64,000 nucleotides of DNA from Flavobacterium chungbukense (GTDB lineage: Bacteria > Bacteroidota > Bacteroidia > Flavobacteriales > Flavobacteriaceae). The notes below the pieces were generated by a model. The model saw only the letters and a list, made by a program, of their open reading frames with translations, did no database searches and had not been told where the DNA came from. Both the position numbers and the translations under genes were made by a program. The stretch is taken from contig NZ_JAJGZV010000001.1 in the NCBI RefSeq assembly GCF_020805785.1, positions 1,240,001 through 1,304,000 of the forward strand, given 5' to 3'. This document shows, one piece after another, positions 41,802-52,600 of the stretch; the first letter of the stretch is position 1, and every line of letters begins with the position of its first letter.

Positions 41802-44800
41802 ATGCCTTTGAAAATAAAATTACTTTTAATTTGCTACTTATTTTCTTTATTTTCTTTTGCTCAAAGGGAAGCAAGTGTCTGGTATTTTGGTAAGAACGCG
41901 GGGCTGAAGTTTCATCAGGATGGATCGGTTACTTCTTTAACGGATGGTAAATTAGTTACCAATGAGGGGTGTGCATCAATTGCAGATGCTGCAGGTAATT
42001 TGCTATTTTATACAGATGGAAGGACGGTATGGGATAAGAATCATATAATTATGCCCAATGGCGATTACTTTAGCGGCACCGGATTAATGGGGGATCCCTC
42101 CAGTACAAATTCAGCTATCATAGTTCCCAAACCTGGAGATTCAAAAACATACTATATTTTTACCCTAGATGAGCCGCATCACGAAAATGCGGCTGTTTAT
42201 CCTAGCGATTTTTCAGGTAATTATATCGATGAAGATAGCGGCAAAACTCCGGATAATGATGATGGTCTGAATAACGGCTTAAATTATTCGATAGTGGATC
42301 TCACCAAAACAGGAACCAATGGCAGCATCGGGGATATTGTAAGCCGTAATAATCATCTGATAACATACAATACAGATCCAAATGGGGAAGAAATAAAATA
42401 TAAATGTTCTGAAAAGATAACAGCTGTACGTGATGCCTCGGGAAATGGCTTCTGGGTTGTAACACAGTTTACGGATTATTTCTATTCCTTTCGGGTGACG
42501 TCCGGCGGTATCACAGCTATGCCAGTCAAATCACTTGTGTTGCCAAGTGTTCCTACTTTCGGGTATAGGAGAAATGCGATAGGATGCTTTAAGGCATCGC
42601 CAAACGGAAAAAAATTGGCAGCGGCATATGATCAGATCGATACTCCAACAACCCCTTATAATAATTATAAAGGAAGCGTTTATACCTATGATTTTGATAA
42701 TGTATCGGGTATTGTAAGCAACCCTAGGTTAATTGCAAAGGATGTCCATGCCTATGGCGTAGAATTTTCAAATGATTCCAATGTGCTTTACGCTAGTATG
42801 GAAGCGTTATACACCTCACAGGGATTGGCGCAGTTTGATTTGCAGAGCAATGATATTCCAAGCACCAAGCTGTATCTGTTTAATGCTCCCTATGGAATTG
42901 GAGCATTGCAGCTGGCACCCAATAATAAAATATATTACAGTAGTTATTATCCAAGCTCCTTAGGGGTGATTAATAATCCTAACATAGTAGGTTTAGGTTG
43001 CAATTTTGATCCGATAGGGCAGCCTTTATTGTTGAACACCACACATAATAAGGGACTGCCGCCCTTTATCACCTCGTATTTTGATGCTTTTTTTGAAGCT
43101 AAAAATTTGTGTCTTGGAGATAAAACTTCATTTATATTGAATTCCTCTCAAACAATTGCATCAGCCGCTTGGGATTTTGGAGATGGAACCGCATCAACGG
43201 ATCTAAATCCCTTTCATACCTATTTGAAATCGGGAACTTATAATGTCTCTGTAACAGCAACGGGATCGGCTGGTTCCAGTACAGAATCCAGAGAAGTGGT
43301 CATAAGTATTATTCCGACTGCCGCAAAGCCTCAAGATATGCTGGTTTGTGACGAGAATAATGATGGTTTGTTCAAGTTCGATTTGACCCAGCAAAATAAT
43401 GTTATTTTAAACGGACAGGATCCAAATTTGTATACCGTAACTTATTACCAGAATAATGTTCCTATTGCCAATCCCAGCAGTTATGAAAATAGAACTGCTT
43501 ATCAGAGTGAAACCATTACGGCTGAGGTCAGCAATAGCGCTAATTCAAATTGTACAGCCAGAATCACTTTTGCCGTTGATGTTTTTGACAGTCCAAAACC
43601 AAATTTACCTTTAAATATTCCTGACCTGACTGGCTGTGATAATTCCAGTATCGGAACGAATAGCGACGGGAGAATAATTTTTGACCTGACTCAAATGGAA
43701 ACTGCAATACTAAACGGGCAGTCCGCAGTTCAATTTTTGATTTCCTATTACAACGATGCGGCATTCACCCAGCCTATAGTTTTGCCTGGATCCTATGCAA
43801 ATATGCTGCCTTCGGAAACTGTTTTTGTGAAAGTAGCCAATAGGGATAATATAAACTGCTCAGCTGCAACATCATTTAATGTTAAGGTTTTTAGCCTTCC
43901 TGTAATTGCCAGCACGGTAAGCTTAAAGCAGTGCGATGATGATACTGATGGATTTAGCCAGTTTAATTTGGAAGAAGCAATTAAAAAAATAACGGCAAAT
44001 CCAGTAGATGCAATAACATTTCATGAAACTCTGGCTGATGCCCAGAATGCTGTCAAACCCATTTTGAATCCTATTTCATACCGAAATAAAACTGTCAGCA
44101 GCGATAAAGTATATGTCCGTGTATCGAATCAAAACAATTGCTGGCGGATTGCGCAATTAGATCTGGTTGTTTCGACAACTCAGATACCTGCAACTTACTC
44201 TAAATCATTTACGCAGTGCGATGATAGTGAACGCGGGACTAACAATGATGGAATTGCGTCATTTGATTTTAGCGGCATAACAGCCGATATAAAAGAAAAT
44301 GTTTTTCCTTCGGGGCAATTATTGGATATCACCTACTACCAGAATGTTGAAGACGCCCTGGCGGAGAAAAATGCTATTGCAGATATCTCGAACTACCGCA
44401 ATACAAACTCGCCGAATGTGCAGAAAATTTTTATTAGGGTAGACAGCAGACTTAATAATGACTGTCTGGGACTAGGGGGATATATTACCTTAAAAGTTGA
44501 AGCTGTCCTTGTTGTGGAAAATTTAAAAATTGAACATTGCGACGATGATCAGGACGGTCTATATGGATTTGATACTGCAAACCTTGAACAGGAGCTGCTG
44601 AATGGCATTGCCAATGTTACGGTCTCTTACACCGACCAGAATGGTAATCCGCTTTCAAGCCCACTGCCCAATCCGTTTGTTACAGCTTCCCAAATTGTAA
44701 AGGTTACAGTGAAGAATAATACGCCCGCAGCATGCCCATTTCATGCCACAATTTCTTTTATAGTAGACGATTTGCCTGAAGCATTTGCAATAGATCCCTC

Positions 44801-45791
44801 GCTTACCAATGTTTGCGATGATGAACCCGATCCGGTTCAGCAGGATGGCAGATATGCTTTTGATACCTCTCTATTTGAGACGGCCTTGCTGGGCGGCCAG
44901 ACCGGAATGATCGTTAGATATTATGGCGGCGATAACCAATTACTTCCTAGTCCGCTTCCCAATCCTTTTGTAACCGATTCTCAAAATGTAAGAGTGGAAG
45001 TTATAAATCCTAATAATACAGCTTGTTCTGCCAGCACCGTAATTCCTTTTATCGTAAACCCGGTTCCCAAGATTGATCTAAAAGGTGAAGAGCTGGTTTG
45101 CAGTAACCTGCCCACATTTACAAAGAAGATCGATGCCGGACTTTTGGATTTAAATCTGATTAATGATTACCATTACACCTGGTCTTTCAATGGCGCTATA
45201 ATCCCCGATGAAACAGGCTATGATTTAATAGTGAATAAAGAAGGGGTGTTTACTGCAGAGGTAACCAATAAACAGACAGGCTGCAGTCGAACAAGAACTA
45301 TTAAAGTCGCAGCATCAGATATTGCCTCAAATTTAATTGCGGTGGTTGGCCAGTCGAATACCATCAAAATTTCTGTGACTGGAAATGGAGATTATGCGTA
45401 TGCCTTAGATGATCAGAATGGCTATTATCAAGAAGAAAGTTTTTTCGAAAATGTGCCTGCGGGTATCCATACAGTTTATGTAAAAGACAAAAATGGCTGC
45501 GGGACAGCTTCAGAAGAAGTGGCCGTTTTTGGAATTCCTGCTTTTTTTACGCCTAATCAAGACGGATTCAACGATTACTGGAACATTGAAGGGCTTTTGC
45601 CGTCAGCACAGCAAAAAGCGAATGTTCAGATTTATGATAGGTATGGAAAGTTATTGAAAGAATTTGCTCCCTTAAGCCAGGGCTGGGACGGAACATATAC
45701 TGGAAGACAGATGCCTGCTGACGATTACTGGTATTTAGTGAAATTAGAAAACGGTAAAACCTATAAAGGCCATTTTTCGCTTAAAAGATAA
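41802..45791 (+). CDS. Surface protein with T9SS type B (gliding-associated) C-terminal domain
   Basis: A 1329-residue exported protein read from ATG 41802 (MPLKIKLLLICYLFSLFSFA). The first 440 residues form a propeller-like domain (EASVWYFGKNAGLKFHQDGS, then several FSNDSNVLYAS-type segments). A PKD domain follows (SAAWDFGDGTASTDLNPFHT, about residues 455-510). Six or seven acidic units of about 100 residues follow, each starting CDD(D/N).DG...FDLT. The last 90 residues (FTPNQDGFNDYWNIEGLLPS through YDRYGKLLKEF, WDGTYTGRQMPADDYWY) are a gliding-motility-associated, type B sorting domain. It is a secreted, surface-attached, calcium-binding type adhesin. No partner genes. Confidence 0.88.
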   Translation: MPLKIKLLLICYLFSLFSFAQREASVWYFGKNAGLKFHQDGSVTSLTDGKLVTNEGCASIADAAGNLLFYTDGRTVWDKNHIIMPNGDYFSGTGLMGDPSSTNSAIIVPKPGDSKTYYIFTLDEPHHENAAVYPSDFSGNYIDEDSGKTPDNDDGLNNGLNYSIVDLTKTGTNGSIGDIVSRNNHLITYNTDPNGEEIKYKCSEKITAVRDASGNGFWVVTQFTDYFYSFRVTSGGITAMPVKSLVLPSVPTFGYRRNAIGCFKASPNGKKLAAAYDQIDTPTTPYNNYKGSVYTYDFDNVSGIVSNPRLIAKDVHAYGVEFSNDSNVLYASMEALYTSQGLAQFDLQSNDIPSTKLYLFNAPYGIGALQLAPNNKIYYSSYYPSSLGVINNPNIVGLGCNFDPIGQPLLLNTTHNKGLPPFITSYFDAFFEAKNLCLGDKTSFILNSSQTIASAAWDFGDGTASTDLNPFHTYLKSGTYNVSVTATGSAGSSTESREVVISIIPTAAKPQDMLVCDENNDGLFKFDLTQQNNVILNGQDPNLYTVTYYQNNVPIANPSSYENRTAYQSETITAEVSNSANSNCTARITFAVDVFDSPKPNLPLNIPDLTGCDNSSIGTNSDGRIIFDLTQMETAILNGQSAVQFLISYYNDAAFTQPIVLPGSYANMLPSETVFVKVANRDNINCSAATSFNVKVFSLPVIASTVSLKQCDDDTDGFSQFNLEEAIKKITANPVDAITFHETLADAQNAVKPILNPISYRNKTVSSDKVYVRVSNQNNCWRIAQLDLVVSTTQIPATYSKSFTQCDDSERGTNNDGIASFDFSGITADIKENVFPSGQLLDITYYQNVEDALAEKNAIADISNYRNTNSPNVQKIFIRVDSRLNNDCLGLGGYITLKVEAVLVVENLKIEHCDDDQDGLYGFDTANLEQELLNGIANVTVSYTDQNGNPLSSPLPNPFVTASQIVKVTVKNNTPAACPFHATISFIVDDLPEAFAIDPSLTNVCDDEPDPVQQDGRYAFDTSLFETALLGGQTGMIVRYYGGDNQLLPSPLPNPFVTDSQNVRVEVINPNNTACSASTVIPFIVNPVPKIDLKGEELVCSNLPTFTKKIDAGLLDLNLINDYHYTWSFNGAIIPDETGYDLIVNKEGVFTAEVTNKQTGCSRTRTIKVAASDIASNLIAVVGQSNTIKISVTGNGDYAYALDDQNGYYQEESFFENVPAGIHTVYVKDKNGCGTASEEVAVFGIPAFFTPNQDGFNDYWNIEGLLPSAQQKANVQIYDRYGKLLKEFAPLSQGWDGTYTGRQMPADDYWYLVKLENGKTYKGHFSLKR

Positions 45792-46184
45792 AAAACTCTT
45801 TCATTTAAGAATGCAGGCAAAATTGCTGTGAAGTTCCTCTTTTCGCAGTAAATTTAAAAAACTAGCACCACGCATAACCTCCATCTTAAGATTCTAGTTA
45901 AGTTGGCTATAGTACTTTCTACATAAATTATTCTTATTGAATGTCCTTCCTCCTTCAAATTGCAATATTATTTCAATATGAAACATACCAGGTTGTTATC
46001 CAGTATTTTATGTGTTAAGTAGTGCTTGCTTCTTCTCAGCTATTGATTTTCTTGGAATGGCTATTTTTTTTTGTAAAAAAAATAGGTATTTTTTATGTTA
46101 AATGTAAAATATTAATATTTTTTTTGTAAGATTGTATATTTATTAACATATTTTTTTAAGGTTTAATTTTGTTAAATTTTGCTT
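45792..46184. other. Intergenic region with promoter of the RHS operon
   Basis: About 390 AT-rich bases. TAATTTTG at 46164-46171 matches TAnnTTTG and lies only 13 bases before the ATG at 46185, so the operon leader would be very short. No convincing -33 element is at the usual distance, and no gene is seen. Confidence 0.45.
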
Positions 46185-46631
46185 ATGAATAAATTAGTTA
46201 TTTTACTGTTCCTGCTTATTGGCGCCACTTCATTTTCCCAGCATCAGATAACTTTTCAGTATGACAGCTGCGGTAACCAGACCAATAGGACATACTGTTT
46301 TGGATGCAGTTCAAAACCTTCCAAAGAAGTCAAAGAAATTGAAGCCGTCCAGGAAGAAGATCTTGAGAAATTTTACCCTGAGGACCAGATTTCCTACTAT
46401 CCTAATCCCGTTAAAGAAGAGCTTTATCTGAAATGGACTGTTGCTGATGGTCAGGCTGTAAATTCTATAGCCGTCTATTACATGACGGGTGCTTTACTGG
46501 ATTCATATCAGCTAAATTCAGGGGTTGATAATCAAAATCTGCCTTTTCAAAATTATCCTGTCGGCGTTTACATTGTTTTGCTTAATTACAGCAACGGAGA
46601 ACAAAAAACTATCAAAATCATTAAACGATAA
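46185..46631 (+). CDS. Small T9SS type A-tailed protein preceding the RHS gene
   Basis: A 148-residue exported protein from ATG 46185 (MNKLVILLFLLIGATSFSQH). The mature N-terminus has QITFQYDSCGNQTNRTYCFG, an RHS-like YD segment with a Cys-rich turn, followed by an acidic linker. The last 75 residues (ISYYPNPVKEELYLKWTVAD, then YPVGVYIVLLNYSNGEQKTI) are a type A sorting domain. It is followed 7 bases on by the large RHS gene in the same operon. Such small YD-plus-tail proteins often accompany RHS genes in Flavobacteria; a chaperone, anchor or export role is possible but unproven. Confidence 0.8.
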   Translation: MNKLVILLFLLIGATSFSQHQITFQYDSCGNQTNRTYCFGCSSKPSKEVKEIEAVQEEDLEKFYPEDQISYYPNPVKEELYLKWTVADGQAVNSIAVYYMTGALLDSYQLNSGVDNQNLPFQNYPVGVYIVLLNYSNGEQKTIKIIKR

Positions 46632-46637
46632 TTAATT

Positions 46638-49600
46638 ATGAAGAAAATTTACTTTATTCTTACTTTTTTATTTTTCAGTTTTTGTGTTTTAGGCCAATCA
46701 ACACCTACAGGGTCTTCAACAGAAGTTGGTGATACTGGAGGACAGCTGACAGTATCTCTGTCAGGTGCCGCAAACTATTCGATTCCGATTAAGGTTCCAC
46801 CTGGTATAAATGGAGTAGAACCCCGAATCAGTTTAGTTTATGACAGCCAATCTGGTAATGGCTCCGCAGGTTACGGTTGGAATATTGCAGGAGTTTCGAC
46901 TATTTCGCGTATTCCATCAACAAAATTCCATGATGGAGGTGTAAGTACCATTAAATACTCAATGAACGACAGGTATGCTCTAGATGGCCAGAGGCTGCTT
47001 GTGAAGAACGGCACTACCGGAGTATATGGCGGAGACGGGACAGTCTATGAGACCGAAAATTTTTCTAATGTTAAAATTATCTCACACGGCTCTCAAGGAA
47101 TAACCGGAGACATCGGCCCGGCCTATTTTACAGTTGAATATCCAGATGGTTCAAAGGCTTATTATGGATACATAGCTGGTAATAGTTCTAATTCGCTCTC
47201 GCAGATTCATTTCGCTTTGACTTACTGGGAAAATCCTCAAGGTATTAGAATAAGTTATTTTTATAATTATACAATTTTTGATAAATTAATGCTTATGGGG
47301 ATAAAATATGGCTCAAAAAATGACGATACCCCTCCTAATGAAATTAGTTTTATCTATAAAAACAGAGTATTGAACGATACACAGATTATAGCAGGCGAGT
47401 ATAAACGAGATTTATCAGTTTTATCAGAAATCACTGTAAAAACTAATGGGATTGGATTTAGAAATTATGTTCTTAATCATGATCTATCATCTCTGAAATA
47501 TGAAAGGCTAATCTCGATTACGGAAAAAAGCGGCGACAATTCAAAGTCTTTAAATCCAACAGTTTTTACATATGTTGAGAATCAGTCTGCAGTAGGCTCC
47601 CAAATTGAATGGAGCCGTACAGCACCATCTTTTCCTACATCTTCTAATAGCGGAAATACGTTGGCAGGCGATTTCGATGGTGATGGAGAAATTGAAATTT
47701 TAAGCCGATCGTCTTCGCAGGGAATCAGTATTGGAAAAATTAAAGATGACTATTCTACATTCAACAACTATTTCACCGTTTATAATAATGACAATAGATA
47801 CGTTGTAAACTCTCTTGATTCTAATTATGGAATTTCAAGCAAGCAGAATCTTTGTCTCACTTTAAATGAAAATAACTTAATTCGTTACAAAATTTACTCA
47901 TTTAACACGTCTTTATCAAGTCTTACTCTGGATTATGAAAAAACCAGCCCAGTAAGTGAAGGATATCCCGCAATAAAGTACTATGGCGATTTTGATGGTG
48001 ATTATTTAACAGATCTACTAGTTTTTGGAGAACCGGTTAACGGCATTAGCAACTTGAAAGTAATTAATCTTGATCGCAGAATAACCTCAAATTTCATTTC
48101 AAGTGCTGGACAGATAGATATTGGTGTTTGGGTGGACAATGGACCTGGCATGATTAGTGGTACCAATGATATTAAAATAGCAGATATAAATGGGGATGGA
48201 AAATCAGATATAATTGTTTTTAGGGGGGCTCCTTACAATGATATTTTAGGTTACACCTTGGTAAACAATACTTTCGAAAAATTTATTGACTGGGATTATA
48301 ATATTCCAGGAGATATTGGAGATGATACGCACCGTACTCCGAACGACTTTCCAATTTTGTTGGGAGATTATAACGGGGATGGAAAAAGCGATATTTTCTT
48401 CATCGCTACAGGTAAATTATTAACTTCTACGGGAGGTGTATATTTCTCTGAAGAAACTCTTCCATCTCTGTACAGTCCTCCTTCATATCCATATGGAGCG
48501 ATGGATCGATGGGTAGCTATGGACTTTAATAATGATGGAAGATCAGATATTATAAGAATCAAGCCAGTTAAGAGAAACTATACAGTAGGTAATACTACAA
48601 CTCATGATCAAGATCTCCTGGAAGTGGATCTTTACTACAAGAGCAGGGAAAATTCAAATCAGTGGTCCCATCAATATTTTTCTAGATTTGTTTTTTCTGA
48701 TAACTGGAGCCAATATTACAATCCTGATGATCCATATTTAACAACTAATGATCCACTATTTTCGAGAAAAAGCAAAACAACTCCGAATAAATCTGAATTA
48801 GTAGTTGGATTAGGTGGTAAACTTGTATTTTTTTCTAATAACAGCTTTTCTTCCGACCAGCATTTGCTAAAATCAGTTACAACTGGCAATGGAGTAAAAG
48901 AAAATATAAGCTATAGTTTCTTAAAAAATAATAATGAAGTTTATGAAGCAGGCGCTATAAAACCTTATCCTTATCTGGCCATGCAGAATAATTCTGGATT
49001 TAAAGTCGTTTCACAAATCGATTATCCAAGTAATGGGCAAAGTAAAAAAATATTTAAATACTTTGATGCGGTTACTAATGTCGAAGGGCTTGGTTTTATG
49101 GGGTTTCAGTCTGTATTAACAACTAATCTTCATAATGACAGCAATTATCCAATTATTTCTAATGTCAGAAAAACTGATTTTCTTTTGAGAGGAGCAAATA
49201 CTGAGAACTATAGCGTGGATGGACTGGCATCTCCGTCAGCAGCGACGCCTGCTAATTTTATATCAAAATCGATTTTGGATTATAATTCAGCTGCCGATGC
49301 TCTGCAAAGCAATAAAGTTTTTAAACTAAAAAATCTTTCCGTTAAGCAATATGATGGACTGACCAATACAAGTACAGAGACGACAGTGAGCCTTGATCCT
49401 TATAATAATCCTATTTCGACAACTGTTTTAATAAAAGAAGGTTCAACATTGGCACAGACAAGCGTTAAAAATCTAGTTTATGCTTCGCCCTCTGCATCTC
49501 CTCATATCGTGGGACGACTGGAGAGTAAAACTGAATCTGTCTTATATAATGGAGATACAGCAGTTAATGAAGAGCTTTATTTATATAATTCTCAACAATT

Positions 49601-52600
49601 ACTATCTCAAGTTAAAAAAAGACCAGATGCTTCGGTGAATTATGTAACAGAGGATAACACTTATGATTCTTTTGGAAATATAATCTCAAAAAAAATTACG
49701 GCAGGTGGAAATTCCAGAGAGGCTGGATGGACCTATGACACTTCAGGGAGATTGTTAATATCTAAGTCTGACATCGAATCGTTTCAGACTGTTTTTACCT
49801 ATTTCCCTAATGGGACTTTAAAAACAGAAACAAATCCATATGGACAGACGTCGATATATGAATATGATCCATGGTTTAGAAAAATAAAAACAACGGACTA
49901 TTTGCAGAAGACCATAATATTTAGCTATACTAAAAATCCTTCAGAAAATACTTCGATTATAGAAGCGGTTTCAAGTGATGGTACTGCGACATCTGATGTT
50001 TTTAATCATTTTGGACAGAAGGTACAAGAGAAAGTAAAAGCCAATGTGAATGGTCGTTATTTGAGTAAAAATTTTATTTATGATATTTATGGTCGGATTA
50101 TTGAAGAAGGTGTGTCTCATTATCCCGCCCAAATTCGAAGGTCGTTAACTACATATGATCCTTACGGGCGAATCGTAAAATTTATGGGGCCGGAATCTCA
50201 AGCTATAGGAAGTGGAACAACGATAACATATTCAGGTCTTTTGAGCAGTGCAAATAATGGAACTCTAACCAAAACAGTAAGAAAAGATGCTGTAGGGAAT
50301 GTTATTGAAGTAAATGACGGTTCTGGAGCGATATTAACATTTGGTTATTACGCAAATGGAAATTTAAAAACTAGCAATTGCGATGGTGCCGTTAGCAGTG
50401 TTCTTCAAGATAAGTGGGGGCGCAGAACCCGATTAACGGATTCTTCCGCTGGTGAATTTAATTACAGTTACAATGATTTTAATGAGCTGGTTACAGAAGA
50501 AAATAGTAATGGTGTTACTACTTACTTTTATAATCCCTTAGGAAAACTACTAGAGAAAACAATTGTGGGTTCATTTGCAAATTCTAAAACCACATATAGC
50601 TATGCCTCAGACACCGGAAAAATTTCTAGTTCTTTATATACAGATTATCTTAATGGCGGTCTTACAATAAGTAATGAATATAGTTATGATAGTGCGAAAA
50701 GGCTATATCAGACTATTGAGACGACTCCATATGTAACTTTTACTAAAACGATTGGATTTGATAGTTTTGGAAGAATCGATACAGAAACTTTAGCGGCTAA
50801 ATCAGGTACAAAGTTAAGTAGTAAAACCATTAAGAAAACATATCAGAACGGCGCCCCTTATCAGATTTTAGATGGCACAACCATTTTATGCCAAAAAGAC
50901 GTTATTAGTGATAATGGAGCTCTAAATTCGGGAGTCTTTGCAAATGGAACAAATGTAATAGTTGACTATAATGGCAATGATTTCATTATAAACAAAATGT
51001 ACAGACAAGGTGCCAATATAATGTATAAAATGGAAAATACTTACAATGTTGCCAAAGGTACCTTGGACTCAAAAACTAATGGTCTTTTTAATTATATCGA
51101 AGATTTTAAATATGATCCAATGGATAGACTTACTGAAATAACAAGTACAGGTCAGTATATGAACTGTACTTTTGACACATCTAGTGTGGAAGGTTTTCAA
51201 GTTGAAAATGGTGCGTCAATAGTGAGTTCAGCTGGTGGTCTAAGTGTTGCTGTTCCAAATGCGACAGGTACAGTAAAAAGAACCTTGGTTACTGGAAAAT
51301 CTATAGGGGATGAAATTACAGTGCGATACGATGTTAAAAAAGTTCTTGGAACAGATACTTTTAATGTTTATATTCAAGAACAAGATCCTGTAACATTAGC
51401 AAACGTTAAATATTTTAAAGGAACGCTTGCTACTTCGACTACAGGTACTGTTATGAATTTGAGTCACACTGTAATGCAGTACCCAAATTTAATTTTACGG
51501 ATAGAAAAAGTAAATACTACATCAATGAATGTCTTTATTCTTGACAATGTTACTGGAGGACAGAAAAGTAAGGCTTTACAGGGATATGATGCCAAGGGAA
51601 GAATTTTGTCTAATCAGCTTGGAACCTATAATTATCCAAGCAGTGGAAAAATTTATCAGAACTCTTCGGTAAATATCGCGCCAAACGCTCTTGCATATTA
51701 TCAGAGCAGACCATCTCAGATTATAACTTATAATACTTTTAAAGGCCCTTATCAGGTTGAAGATGTAGGGATTGAAAAAATTAGTTTTGAGTATAATGAT
51801 GATAATGCTCGAAGTGCAATGTTTTATGGTGGAACGCAAGATAAATTATTGAGACCATATAGGAAATTTTATTCTAGTGACGGGACTATGGAAGTCAAAC
51901 AGAATACCGTAACGGGAGCTTTTGAATTTCTTACCTATATTGGTGGAGATTCATATAATGCGCCTATTGTCTTAAAAAGTGACGGTGTAAATTATGATTA
52001 TTTGTACTTACAGCGTGATTATCAAGGTTCTATAGTAGGGATTTCCAATGCTGCAGGAGCTATTATTGAAAAACGATTGTTTGATCCTTGGGGAGGAGTA
52101 ATTTCTGTGCAGAATGGATCCGGTGCAGCTTTATCAGGACTTACTGTGCTGGATAGGGGGTATACTGGCCATGAACATTTACAGAGTATTGGGATGATTC
52201 ATATGAATGGCCGTCTATATGACTGTAATTTAAGGCGTTTTTTACAGCCTGACAACAACATCCAGGATCCATTTAATACGCAAAACTATAACAGATATGC
52301 ATATGTGATGAATAATCCTGTAAAATATACTGATCAAAGCGGTGAGTTTTGGAATATTTTATTTGGTTACCTTTTTAGCGCCTATGTTCATGGTGCTTAT
52401 GCTAGTGGTGGGGAATTAAATCCAGCGAAATGGAATTCGGCAGCTTTTATAAGCGCTGCTACAAGCACGTTTTCGCTGGGAGCTAGTACAGTGGCGACAA
52501 ATCTTACGAACAATTATCTTGATAATTATAATAGTCCTCCAGAATTGGGAATAAGTGCTGTTGGATCAAAACAGAATATTACAAATGAGTCTATAATTAA

